64,000 bases of DNA from contig NZ_SCNV01000004.1 in the NCBI RefSeq assembly GCF_005503145.1, forward strand, positions 212,417 to 276,416, read 5' to 3'. How positions within the stretch are numbered: position 1 is the first letter of the stretch; each line of letters begins with the position of its first letter. Source of the stretch: Burkholderia sp. 4M9327F10 (GTDB taxonomy: Bacteria > Pseudomonadota > Gammaproteobacteria > Burkholderiales > Burkholderiaceae). Position numbers and translations under genes: made by a program. Below, piece by piece: positions 56,321 to 64,000 of the stretch. The notes beneath the pieces are model-generated. The model saw only the letters and a program-made list of their open reading frames with translations, made no database searches and had not been told where the DNA came from.

Positions 56321-56851
56321 ATGAGCGATTACCGATTCTGTCCCCGCTGCGCTACGCCTCTCGTCGAGCGCAGCGACCCTGAACACGAAGGCGGCCGTAT
56401 CCGCCAGGCCTGCCCTGACGAAACCTGCGGCTACGTCCACTGGAACAATCCGCTGCCGGTGGTTGCCGCGATTGTCGAGTACGAAGGCAAGATTCTGCTG
56501 GCGCGCAACGCCGCCTGGCCCGAAGGCATGTTCGCGCTGATCACCGGTTTTCTGGAGAATGGCGAGACACCGGAGGAGGGCATTGCGCGCGAAGTCCGGG
56601 AAGAGACTTCGCTGCACACCGAAACGGTTGAACTGGTTGGCGTCTATGAGTTCATTCGCAAGAACGAGCTGATCATCGCGTATCACGTGCGGGCTTACGG
56701 CACGATCGCCTTGTCGCCGGAACTGCTCGAATACCGGCTGGTCGAGCCGGCCAAGCTGCGGCCGTGGCGCGCGGGCACAGGCCAGGCGCTGGGTGAGTTC
56801 ATGCGGCGGCGCGGCCTGCCGTTCGAGTTTGTCGAGCGGCCTGGGCAGTAA
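56321..56851 (+). CDS. zinc-ribbon Nudix hydrolase (NADH pyrophosphatase-like)
   Basis: This 176-residue protein has an N-terminal zinc ribbon ('CPRCATPL', 'ACPDETCGYVHWNNPLPVVA') followed by a Nudix domain with box 'GFLENGETPEEGIAREVREE' continuing to 'TSL'. The layout resembles NudC NADH pyrophosphatase but lacks the N-terminal domain and is shorter, like many stand-alone relatives. It should hydrolyse a dinucleotide or NDP-linked compound. It lies 68 bases after the ltaE frame and four bases before the thioesterase start, so it is probably co-transcribed with both. Confidence 0.9.
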   Translation: MSDYRFCPRCATPLVERSDPEHEGGRIRQACPDETCGYVHWNNPLPVVAAIVEYEGKILLARNAAWPEGMFALITGFLENGETPEEGIAREVREETSLHTETVELVGVYEFIRKNELIIAYHVRAYGTIALSPELLEYRLVEPAKLRPWRAGTGQALGEFMRRRGLPFEFVERPGQ

Positions 56852-56855
56852 CGGC

Positions 56856-57299
56856 ATGAGCAAACCCGCACCCGCGCCGCGTAGCGCCTACGCGCACTTC
56901 CTGCCGATCACGACCCGCTGGATGGACAACGATGTCTACGGCCACGTGAACAACGTCGTGTACTACAGCTATTTCGACACGGTCGTGAACGAGTATCTGA
57001 TCCGCACCGGCGTGCTGGATTTCGAGCACGGTACGACCATTGGCCTCGTCGTCGAAACGCAGTGCAACTACTTCGCGCCGCTGGTGTTTCCGGAGCGGGT
57101 CGACGCTGGTCTGCGGGTGGTGCGGCTCGGCTCGACTAGCGTGCGCTATGAGGTGGGCCTATTCAAGGAGGGCGAGGCACAACCGGCGGCGCAAGGCCAT
57201 TTCGTGCACGTCTACGTCGACCGCGCGACGCGCCGGCCCGTCGCGCTGCCCGATGCGTTGCGGGCCGCGCTCGAACCGCTCGTCGTCCAGCCGCAGTAA
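56856..57299 (+). CDS. hotdog acyl-CoA thioesterase
   Basis: This 147-residue thioesterase of the 4-hydroxybenzoyl-CoA thioesterase/YbgC fold has signature 'TTRWMDNDVYGHVNNVVYYS', with catalytic Asp in 'DNDVYGHVNN', and 'VVETQCNYFAPLVFPERVDA'. It hydrolyses short or aromatic acyl-CoAs to free acid. Its start is four bases after the Nudix stop. The liv-type ABC operon follows 14 bases later, so all may be on one transcript. Confidence 0.92.
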   Translation: MSKPAPAPRSAYAHFLPITTRWMDNDVYGHVNNVVYYSYFDTVVNEYLIRTGVLDFEHGTTIGLVVETQCNYFAPLVFPERVDAGLRVVRLGSTSVRYEVGLFKEGEAQPAAQGHFVHVYVDRATRRPVALPDALRAALEPLVVQPQ

Positions 57300-57313
57300 C
57301 GGACGGCAGGCGC

Positions 57314-58252
57314 GTGCAGTCATTCGTCATCAATCTGCTCAACGGCGTCAGCTACGGGCTGCTGCTGTTCATGCTGTCGGCAGGCCTGACGCTGATTTTC
57401 AGCATGCTTGGTGTGCTGAACTTCGCGCACGCCAGTTTCTATATGCTCGGGGCGTATGTCGGTTTTTCGGTGGCGGCGCGCACCGGTTTCTGGAGTGCGC
57501 TGGTGATCGCGCCGCTAGTCGTCGGGCTGGCCGGCGCGGCCATGGAGCGCTGGCTGTTGCGCCGGGTGCGGCCGCACGGACACCTCGCCGAACTGTTGCT
57601 GACCTTCGGCGCCGCCTATCTGATCGGCGAGGCGGTCAAGCTCGCCTGGGGTCTGCCCGCACTTACCGCGAACGTGCCGGCGGTGCTCGACGGGCCGCTC
57701 TTCAAGTTGTATGGCGCGGCGTTTCCGCGTTACCGCGCGTTCATGATGGTGGTGTCCGTCGCCATGCTCGCTGTGTTGTACGCGGTGCTGCGCGTATCGA
57801 AAGCCGGCCTGATCGTGCGAGCGGCGTTGACGCATGCGCAGGCCGTCGAGGCGCTCGGGCATAACGTGCCGCGTGTATTTACCGCGGTATTTGCCGTGGG
57901 CACGGCGCTCGCCGCGCTGGCCGGCGTGATCGGCGCGCCGCTCTTCGTGATTGAGCCGGCGATGGCGGAGTCGGTCGGCTCGATCGTTTTCGTGGTCGTG
58001 GTGATCGGCGGTCTCGGGTCGCTGGGTGGGGCGCTGGTGGCGTCGCTGATGGTCGGCTGCGTGCAAACCTTCGCGGTCGCCAGCGACCTGTCGCTGGGCG
58101 AGATCACATCCACCTTCGGACAGTCGCTGCCGCCCGCCTGGGACGGTCTCACGCTGGCGCAACTCGCGCCCCTGTTGCCGTACCTGCTGCTGGTCGCGAT
58201 GCTGGCGCTGCGCCCGCGCGGCCTCTTCGGACAGCGTGACAGCAATGCATGA
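57314..58252 (+). CDS. livH: branched-chain amino-acid-type ABC permease (LivH-like)
   Basis: This 312-residue inner-membrane permease has eight or so helices. 'NLLNGVSYGLLLFMLSAGLT' at the N-terminus and 'SVGSIVFVVVVIGGLGSLGG' near the C-terminus (the conserved EAA-like coupling region) are LivH signatures. It starts with GTG 14 bases after the thioesterase gene, with GGCAGG upstream. It pairs with the LivM-like protein to form the channel of a HAAT-type importer for branched amino acids, amides, urea or aromatic acids. No binding-protein gene is present in this operon. Confidence 0.93.
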   Translation: MQSFVINLLNGVSYGLLLFMLSAGLTLIFSMLGVLNFAHASFYMLGAYVGFSVAARTGFWSALVIAPLVVGLAGAAMERWLLRRVRPHGHLAELLLTFGAAYLIGEAVKLAWGLPALTANVPAVLDGPLFKLYGAAFPRYRAFMMVVSVAMLAVLYAVLRVSKAGLIVRAALTHAQAVEALGHNVPRVFTAVFAVGTALAALAGVIGAPLFVIEPAMAESVGSIVFVVVVIGGLGSLGGALVASLMVGCVQTFAVASDLSLGEITSTFGQSLPPAWDGLTLAQLAPLLPYLLLVAMLALRPRGLFGQRDSNA

Positions 58253-59543
58253 TCTGCGTGATCTGCATGAGCTAGGCAAAGCGCAGCGCCCGCACGCCTT
58301 ACGCAACCGGCTGCCCTGGCTTGCATTGATTGCATTTCTGGCGATCCCCGTCTTCGCCGGGTCGCAAAGCTGGCTGCTGGCGTATCTGGCGCAGACCGCA
58401 ACCATGATCGTCTTCGCGCTCTCCTATAACCTGCTGCTTGGCGAAACCGGGCTGCTGTCGTTCGGCCACGCCGCCTATGCGGGGCTTGGCGCGCTCATCG
58501 CGGCGCGGGTCTTCAACCAGTTTGGCGTGCCGTTGCCGTTGCTGCCGCTCGTCGGGGGCCTTGGGGGCGCGTTCTGTGGCGTGCTGCTCGGGGCTATCTC
58601 GACGCGGCGCGCCGGAACCACATTCGCGATGATCACGCTCGGCATCGGCGAACTGGTGGCTGCGGCGGCATGGACTCTGCCCGACTGGTTCGGCGGCGAG
58701 GCCGGCGTGCCGATCGATCGTGCGAGCGGTTGGTGGTTCTCCGCGTGGAATTTCGGCCCGGCGCGCGCGGCGTATGGCCTGATTGCGCTCTGGTGCCTGC
58801 TCGCCTGTGCGGCGCTATTCGCGTTGTCGCGCACGCCGTTCATGCGGCTTGCCAACGCAGTGCGCGACAACCCGGTGCGGGCGGCGGCGATCGGCTGCTA
58901 CCCGTGGCGTATCCGCTACGGCGTCGTCGTGCTGGCGGCGTTTTTTGCGGGTGTCGCGGGGACGCTCGGGCTCATCAATCTCGAGCTCGTTTCGACTGAA
59001 AGCGTCGGCATGCTGCGCTCGGGTTCGGTGCTGATTGCCACGGTGATCGGCGGCACCGCATCGTTTTTCGGACCGGTGGCGGGAGCCATCGTGCTGACGT
59101 TCTTCAGCGTGGTGGTCGCCAGCGCGACGCGCGCCTGGTTACTGTATCTGGGGCTGTTCTTCATTGTCGTGGTGATTGCCTCGCCTGATGGCCTGAGCGG
59201 CTGGGGGCGGGCCCAGGCGGCACGGCTCGCAGCGCATGGCTGGAGGCGCTGCGTGCGGCCTTATCTGTTGGGCGCGTTTGCGCTCCTGCTGTGGACGCTC
59301 GCGGGCGTGCTGGCGGTGCAGTGGGCATATGCGGTCCAGTTCGGCGCGGACAATGGCGAGAGTTTGCAGTGGTTGCCGTGGATGGAATCAACAGGAGTCC
59401 AGATCGATGCGATGCGGACCGGCAAGTGGCTCTTGCCGGCGCTTTGCCTGCTCGCGGGACTCGGCTGGCTGGCCGCGCGCCGCGCCCGCCAGGCATGGAC
59501 GAGCCTGAGCGGCGAGACCATCCGTCACGGAGACGCGCGATGA
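58236..59543 (+). CDS. livM: LivM-like ABC permease with C-terminal extension
   Basis: This 435-residue permease of the LivM family has 'YNLLLGETGLLSFGHAAYAG' in the second helix and 'VLIATVIGGTASFFGPVAGA' in the coupling region. Residues from about 330 are an extra segment with two further helices, since LivM normally ends near 320-350 here. The GTG start overlaps the LivH stop; an ATG three codons later is equally possible. The gene ends ATGA, sharing bases with the LivG start. Co-transcribed and co-translated with its partners. Confidence 0.92.
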   Translation: MTAMHDLRDLHELGKAQRPHALRNRLPWLALIAFLAIPVFAGSQSWLLAYLAQTATMIVFALSYNLLLGETGLLSFGHAAYAGLGALIAARVFNQFGVPLPLLPLVGGLGGAFCGVLLGAISTRRAGTTFAMITLGIGELVAAAAWTLPDWFGGEAGVPIDRASGWWFSAWNFGPARAAYGLIALWCLLACAALFALSRTPFMRLANAVRDNPVRAAAIGCYPWRIRYGVVVLAAFFAGVAGTLGLINLELVSTESVGMLRSGSVLIATVIGGTASFFGPVAGAIVLTFFSVVVASATRAWLLYLGLFFIVVVIASPDGLSGWGRAQAARLAAHGWRRCVRPYLLGAFALLLWTLAGVLAVQWAYAVQFGADNGESLQWLPWMESTGVQIDAMRTGKWLLPALCLLAGLGWLAARRARQAWTSLSGETIRHGDAR

Positions 59544-60292
59544 CCTTGGCGCTTTCGCTGCGCGGCGTCGAAAAACGCTACGGCGCCACGCAGATTCTGC
59601 GCGGTGTCGATCTGGTGGTGGAGCCGGGAGAGCGGCACGCGCTGATCGGTCCGAACGGCGCGGGCAAATCGACGCTCTTCAATCTGATCGCAGGCAACGC
59701 GCGAGCCGACGCCGGCCGCATCGAGCTCTATGGAGTCGACTTGAGCCGCATGACGCCACCGGCGATCAGCCGGCGCGGGCTGGCGCGCAGCTTCCAGACG
59801 ACCAGCGTGTTTGCCCGCCTGAGCGTGCTCGACAACCTGCGCTGCGCGGCGTCGATCGCCGAGCGCGACCGCTCGCGCTGGTGGCATCGCTGGAGCGGCT
59901 CGCGCGAAGCCGATGCGCGCGCCGATGCGGTGCTGGAAGCCGTTGGCCTGAGCGCGCGCCGCGCCGTGCAGGCCGGCACGCTCAGCTACGCGGAGCAGCG
60001 TGCGCTCGATCTCGGCATTGCGCTGGCGAGCGGTGCGCACACCTTGCTGCTCGACGAGCCGACTGCCGGCATGAACCGCGCCGAAGCCGCACGTGCGATC
60101 GAACTGATTCGCGAGACTACGGCGGGGCGCACCTTGCTGATGGTCGAGCACGATATGGACGCGGTCTTCAGCCTTGCTGACCGCATCTCCGTGCTGGTGC
60201 AGGGGCGCGTGATCGCGACCGGGACGCCCGCCGCGATCCGCGCCGACGAAGCAGTGCTTGCGGCCTACCTCGGCGACGGAGTGCCCCGATGA
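59540..60292 (+). CDS. livG: LivG-like ABC ATP-binding protein
   Basis: This 250-residue ATPase has Walker A 'IGPNGAGKST', a Q-loop in 'SFQTTSVFARLSV', signature 'LSYAEQRALDLGIAL' (a common Liv variant of LSGGQ), Walker B 'TLLLDEPTAGMN' and switch His in 'MVEHDMD'. All catalytic residues are intact. It energises the importer together with the LivF-like protein. The start overlaps the LivM stop (ATGA) and its own end overlaps the next start the same way. Confidence 0.95.
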   Translation: MTLALSLRGVEKRYGATQILRGVDLVVEPGERHALIGPNGAGKSTLFNLIAGNARADAGRIELYGVDLSRMTPPAISRRGLARSFQTTSVFARLSVLDNLRCAASIAERDRSRWWHRWSGSREADARADAVLEAVGLSARRAVQAGTLSYAEQRALDLGIALASGAHTLLLDEPTAGMNRAEAARAIELIRETTAGRTLLMVEHDMDAVFSLADRISVLVQGRVIATGTPAAIRADEAVLAAYLGDGVPR

Positions 60293-61002
60293 GCGCGCTG
60301 CTGGAGATCGCGGGGTTGTGCGCATGGCATGGCGCGAGCAAGGCGCTGCACGGCGTCGACCTGCGCGTGGAAGCAGGGGAGGTGGTGGCGCTCGCGGGAC
60401 GCAACGGTTCCGGGCGCTCGACGCTGGCGCGCACGATCATGGGCATGGTGCGTGCCGAGGGCACGCTGCGTTTCGCGGGCCGCTCGCTGATCGATCTGCC
60501 GACCTTCGCTATTGCCCGCCTTGGAATCGGCTATGTGCCCGAGCATCGCGACATCTTCGCGGCGTTGAGCGTGGACGAGAATCTGCAACTGGGACTTGCG
60601 CCGCAAACGCGAGGACGGGCGCCGCACTTCACGTTCGATGATGCCTACACGCTGTTTCCGGTGCTGCGTGAGCGCCGCCGCACCCGGGCCGGCGCCCTGT
60701 CCGGGGGCGAACAGCAGATGCTGTCGCTGGCGCGGGCGCTGCTGGGTGATCCGGATCTGCTGGTGATCGACGAACCTGCCGAAGGGCTCGCGGGACAGGT
60801 CGTCGCCCAGGTTGCGCAATGCCTGCACCTGCTGCGCGAGCGCGGCGTGGCGATGCTGCTGATCGAGCAGCGGCTTGCTATCGCCCATCAACTGGCAAAC
60901 CGGATTGCGGTAATGGGGCACGGCGAAATCGTATTCGACGGCTCGCCTGAGGCGTTTTATGAACGGCACGACGTGATGCAGGAATGGCTGGGCGTCGGGT
61001 AG
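60289..61002 (+). CDS. livF: LivF-like ABC ATP-binding protein with Arg in Walker A
   Basis: This 237-residue ATPase of the LivF family has signature 'LSGGEQQMLSLARALLG', Walker B 'LLVIDEPAEGLAG' and switch His region 'MLLIEQRLAIAH', which are all normal. Its P-loop reads 'AGRNGSGRST': the phosphate-binding Lys of GxxGxGK(S/T) is Arg43. This could weaken ATP hydrolysis at one of the two sites of the LivG/LivF pair. The gene overlaps livG (ATGA) and ends the operon. Confidence 0.94.
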   Translation: MSALLEIAGLCAWHGASKALHGVDLRVEAGEVVALAGRNGSGRSTLARTIMGMVRAEGTLRFAGRSLIDLPTFAIARLGIGYVPEHRDIFAALSVDENLQLGLAPQTRGRAPHFTFDDAYTLFPVLRERRRTRAGALSGGEQQMLSLARALLGDPDLLVIDEPAEGLAGQVVAQVAQCLHLLRERGVAMLLIEQRLAIAHQLANRIAVMGHGEIVFDGSPEAFYERHDVMQEWLGVG

Positions 61003-61457
61003 CGTGGCGTGCGCCCCCGGCTTTCGGCGTATTGCATCGCGGCATAGGTCGTTTTGCTGTTTTTTCTGCAGGGCTTACCCGCTATCGCTGTGTCGCCTCT
61101 GTGTGCTTTCTTTGTGTCATTTCTGCTCTGCTTCAGGCGCACGCCCGGTCTTGATGCCTGTGCGGCGGTCGCCGGCGCACTTCTTCCTGTTTTATTCCTG
61201 TTTGAATCCCGATTCTGAAAATCGCGCAGCGCCAGTCTGAGCAAGGCCCAGCGGGAAAGTGGACGAGCGATTCAAACGCTTGATCGTTTGGTGAGCGTCC
61301 TCCAGAAATCTTGTCGGCAAGGAGGCTTCAAATGCAGACAATCGGGTGATAGGCGCGAGCGGGCCGCAATGCTTTACAAGCGGTTCCCGTCACGCCATAT
61401 ACGACCCCGCGCCGCGCTCGCGAAGACGAGCCGCGGCCTCAGGAGGGAGGAGACATC
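61003..61457. other. 455-base intergenic region after livF
   Basis: No gene is seen here. An imperfect 40-base hairpin at 61261-61300 pairs GGACG with CGTCC outside and CAAACG with CGTTTG inside, loop CTTGAT; it might be a regulatory structure or a terminator remnant. The last bases carry the very strong ribosome site AGGAGGGAGGAG of the next gene. Confidence 0.4.
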
Positions 61458-63971
61458 ATGCGATTAGCAAAGACTGAAGCCAGGGGCCAGTGCAGTGTGC
61501 CCGTGATGTTAAGGGGCTGCTTGCCACGCCTGTTTCAGCGACTGGTCAGGCCGGTCGCGGCAATCGATGCGTGGGCGACGGGCGTGGATAGGCGGGGCGG
61601 CTGGTACGCCGCCTTGGACGCGTTATCCGGGCGGCGTTCGCGGCGAGCGAGGTCCACGCGGTTTGGACCAGGCGCTGTGTTGGTGACGATGACGTTGCTT
61701 GTTTCGGCCTGCGCGGATGCGAGCTCGTCGGCCAACGACGCCGCGAGGACGTCGGGGTCGGGCAGCGCTGCCCCCAACGTTGCCGCGACGGACACAGACG
61801 GGTTGCCCGTGCAGCCGCGCGCGACGCAAGCGCAGCAAGCGCAGCAGGCGCAGCAGGCGCAGCAGGCACAGCAGGCACAGCAGTCTGGTGCACCCGTCAT
61901 CGCGCCGCCTGAGGCGAAAGCGGCTTCCGCCGCGAACACCTCCTCAACGCTGGCCTCCGGCAACGCCGCCGCTGCACGTCCGGCGCTCGAACTCGCCAAG
62001 CAACGCCAGCTTGCCCAAGAGCAAAGCATTGCCGCACGCGTGCCTACGGCTGGCGGTCTCGCGGAACAGCGCGTGCGGCCGCTGACGCTGCGCGATTCCG
62101 GCATCGACGGGTCGATGATGTTTGCGCGCGACGTGGATTTCCGCGTGACCGGCGACATCGGCTTCATGATCCACAACATGGCGGCGACGCTGACACCGAC
62201 GCATCCCGGCGCCCCGATCGTGTTCGACGATCCGACCAGCGTCGTGATCGCCGTGCACCGTGGCGATGTCACGCTCGACAGCGCCAGGCTCACGGCGATT
62301 TTCAACCGCTATCTGTTCCAGTATGAAGGCTCGCCGCTGCGGGACATGCGAGTGGTGCCGCAGGACGGCGGCACGCTGCGCATTACCGGCGAAATGCACC
62401 GCGACGGCTGGGTGCCGATCGTACTGAACGGCACGCTGTCGATGCGCAACCCGAAGGAACTCGTGTTCCACGCGGACCACGTGGAGGTGGCCGGCGTCGC
62501 CGCCGACAGACTGATGCAGGCCGCACATGTGAGGATGGCCGACCTGCTGAAAGTGGATACACCGATTGCGCGCCTCGAGGGTGACGACGTGGTCATGCAG
62601 GTTGCGAAACTGACACCGCCGCCGGCGCTACGCATGACGATTACGCACATCGACACATCGGCTGCGGGCGTGCGCTTTACGCTTGACGACCAGACATTGC
62701 CGGCCATCGCGTGGCCCGCGACGATGCCGCCGCGCGGCATGCTGGTGGAAGGCGGCGACGTGAAGTTCATGCGCTCGATGCCGATGAACATCGATATGGC
62801 GATAACACCGCTGGATGCCAACGCGCCGTTCGTGCTGGACCTGTACCACTACCGCGAGCAGATGGCCGCGGGCTATCTCACGTTCGACGAAGCCGGTGCA
62901 CTCGATGTGCATCTGCCGTCCTTCGACAAGCTGGCGAGCGGATGGCACGACCCAGCGCACGACCCCACGCAGGAGACCGGCAGCGCGAGCGTGCGCTTTA
63001 ACGACAGCTTTATTCGCGCCCAGCAGGCTTCGCTCGCAGCGGCGCGAACGCAATGGCAGAGTGTTCCGCCCGAACTCCGTACGCAGGAAGCGCGGGCGAT
63101 TCCAGTCGGCACGCGAACCGCATTTTCCGGTGCAAACGCGTTGACGCCGGGCTCGGCGATCACGGACGAACGACACTCATCGGGACCGGCGCCGCTGATC
63201 CATATGCAGAACGTGGATTTCTTCGTTTCGGGGCGGATCGGTTTTCACGTGCGTTCGCTCGATGCGCAGATGGTGCCGAAGAAGCCGGGCCAGCCCGTCG
63301 ATCTGGACGACCCGGACCAGTACGACATTCACATCATTGGCGGCGAGGTGGTGGAACCGTGGCCTGCGATGGCGGCGTTGTTCAACGATTATCTGCTGGA
63401 CTACGAGCCGCGTTCGCTGAACGACCTGACGTTGACGCCGGAGAACGGCGCGCTGCAGGTGACGGGCGGGATCAAGCTGTGGAATCATTTCCCGGGCGTA
63501 TGGTTGCCGACGACGATGAGCGGAACGATCGTCGCGCGGGATGAGCGGCACCTGGTGTATGCGCCGACGTCTGTCAAGGTGTTGGGTGTGCCGCAGGCGG
63601 GGATGTTGAGGGCGCTGAACATACCGTTGGCGTCGCTGACGCCCTTCGTGCGGAAAGGGGTTGCGTTGCAGGGCAATGAACTTGTGTTCGATCAGTACAC
63701 AGTGTTTCCGCCACCGGTTTTGCAGGGGCATCTGGCGAGCGCGACTGTGACGGATGACGGGCTGGTGCTGAAGTTTCGGCGCGAGAGCGGGGCTGTGGTT
63801 GCCAGGCCGCCTGCTGGGGCTGGGCGCAGCTATGTCTGGATTGAGTCTGGTGATGTCAAGATGTTTGATTCGCTTGTTACTAATGCCAGGACTTTGATTT
63901 TGGATAGTTCGCGGGATGGGGATCCTGTCTCTTATCCACATTTGAAGCTGCCGACGACACCTTCCGTGTAG
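61458..63971 (+). CDS. large duplicated-domain lipoprotein-like protein (3' end artefactual)
   Basis: The open frame is 837 residues, but the genuine sequence ends at 63924; the final 'VSYPHLKLPTTPSV' is read-through of adapter bases, so the gene is truncated. A long Arg-rich N-terminus leads to a hydrophobic segment ending in a lipobox, 'LVSAC' (Cys85). Six AQQ tripeptides follow at about 125-142. Two homologous domains (about 221-412 and 581-775) both open with VDFxVxGxIGF, contain FNxYLxxYE, and are probably beta-rich. The start is supported by a very strong Shine-Dalgarno. I recognise no family. Confidence 0.7.
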   Translation: MRLAKTEARGQCSVPVMLRGCLPRLFQRLVRPVAAIDAWATGVDRRGGWYAALDALSGRRSRRARSTRFGPGAVLVTMTLLVSACADASSSANDAARTSGSGSAAPNVAATDTDGLPVQPRATQAQQAQQAQQAQQAQQAQQSGAPVIAPPEAKAASAANTSSTLASGNAAAARPALELAKQRQLAQEQSIAARVPTAGGLAEQRVRPLTLRDSGIDGSMMFARDVDFRVTGDIGFMIHNMAATLTPTHPGAPIVFDDPTSVVIAVHRGDVTLDSARLTAIFNRYLFQYEGSPLRDMRVVPQDGGTLRITGEMHRDGWVPIVLNGTLSMRNPKELVFHADHVEVAGVAADRLMQAAHVRMADLLKVDTPIARLEGDDVVMQVAKLTPPPALRMTITHIDTSAAGVRFTLDDQTLPAIAWPATMPPRGMLVEGGDVKFMRSMPMNIDMAITPLDANAPFVLDLYHYREQMAAGYLTFDEAGALDVHLPSFDKLASGWHDPAHDPTQETGSASVRFNDSFIRAQQASLAAARTQWQSVPPELRTQEARAIPVGTRTAFSGANALTPGSAITDERHSSGPAPLIHMQNVDFFVSGRIGFHVRSLDAQMVPKKPGQPVDLDDPDQYDIHIIGGEVVEPWPAMAALFNDYLLDYEPRSLNDLTLTPENGALQVTGGIKLWNHFPGVWLPTTMSGTIVARDERHLVYAPTSVKVLGVPQAGMLRALNIPLASLTPFVRKGVALQGNELVFDQYTVFPPPVLQGHLASATVTDDGLVLKFRRESGAVVARPPAGAGRSYVWIESGDVKMFDSLVTNARTLILDSSRDGDPVSYPHLKLPTTPSV
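61830..61883. repeat. six 9-bp repeats coding (Ala-Gln-Gln)6
   Basis: A GC(G/A)CAGCA(G/A) unit repeats six times in frame inside the duplicated-domain lipoprotein gene, after the lipobox. It encodes a flexible, probably elongated linker. Copy-number variation by slippage would keep the frame. Confidence 0.85.
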
Positions 63972-64000
63972 ATTCAGATGTTCGCTGTATGCTACACAAA
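63925..64000. other. degraded Nextera adapter at contig end (assembly artefact)
   Basis: The stretch aligns to the Nextera layout: mosaic end CTGTCTCTTATACACATCT (two mismatches, 63925-63943), then GACGCTGCCGACGA (one mismatch, 63944-63957), an 8-base index position (63958-63965), then GTGTAGAT and a noisy match to the rest of the i5-side adapter. It is not biological sequence. Confidence 0.9.

Noticed and set aside
61830..61883. Possible CRISPR-like array
   Set aside because: The units are 9 bases long without spacers and lie in frame inside a gene; they encode an Ala-Gln-Gln linker. No CRISPR array or cas gene was seen in the window.

Overview
The window is a high-GC, densely coded chromosomal segment of a Gram-negative betaproteobacterium, most likely Burkholderiaceae (Paraburkholderia/Burkholderia-like). 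The reasons are the codon and GC style, OmpC-type porin, LysR regulators, feruloyl-CoA-synthase-type ligase, PqiB, and the glnS/alaS/uppP housekeeping genes. The assignment rests on protein character only. The right edge is a contig end: the last ~76 bases read as a degraded Illumina Nextera adapter, so the final gene is truncated.

Layout. (1) 0-5.9 kb holds a DUF2288 protein, a divergent pentapeptide-repeat protein with a Qnr-like C-terminus, a non-coding stretch with a structured-RNA candidate ending in a strong terminator, a small lipoprotein, an NlpD-like LysM/degenerate-LytM lipoprotein, an aldose-1-epimerase-family protein, a 28-residue membrane protein, uppP and tRNA-Arg(UCU). (2) 5.9-16 kb begins at the 3' end of that tRNA. 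A LysR gene whose last codons are antisense to the tRNA is followed by an acyl-CoA cassette on the minus strand (SDR, two MaoC hotdog proteins, SCP-x-type thiolase, acyl-CoA dehydrogenase, aryl/acyl-CoA ligase) and a 946-residue MalT-like LuxR regulator. (3) 16-23 kb is an envelope block: porin, BON protein, PqiB-like MCE protein, COG4313/SphA-like outer-membrane protein and an exported beta-propeller-like protein, headed by an AT-richer regulatory region. (4) 23-31.5 kb is a phosphorelay locus: two hybrid kinases, each with receiver and Hpt domains, around one NarL-type response regulator. (5) 31.7-38.5 kb carries an alpha-methylacyl-CoA racemase-like protein with its own EtfBA, convergent with an MFS-TauD-aldehyde dehydrogenase operon that starts with a small overlapping leader ORF.

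(6) 38.8-56 kb looks like ordinary core genome: YfcF-like and other GSTs, a YgjP-like metalloprotease, an AI-2E-family permease with a long soluble tail, a Nudix hydrolase, a GltI-like binding protein, glnS, an alpha/beta hydrolase, a CoA transferase, alaS with a bidirectional terminator, a LysR/MFS divergent pair, and ltaE with a single-base frameshift. (7) 56-64 kb holds a zinc-ribbon Nudix hydrolase, an acyl-CoA thioesterase, a livHMGF-type ABC operon without a binding protein (its LivF has Arg for the Walker A Lys), and a large lipoprotein-like protein with an internal duplication, cut by the contig end.

Working together (inference): regions 2-5 look like one accessory catabolic island inserted at tRNA-Arg. 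Outer-membrane entry would use the porin and SphA-like protein plus the MCE protein. Activation would use the CoA ligase, stereochemical adjustment the racemase, and beta-oxidation the dehydrogenase, MaoC, SDR and thiolase proteins with a dedicated EtfBA electron acceptor. Control would come from LysR, the MalT-like regulator and possibly the phosphorelay. The substrate is unknown; a hydrophobic, perhaps alpha-methyl-branched or aryl-alkanoic acid fits the gene set.
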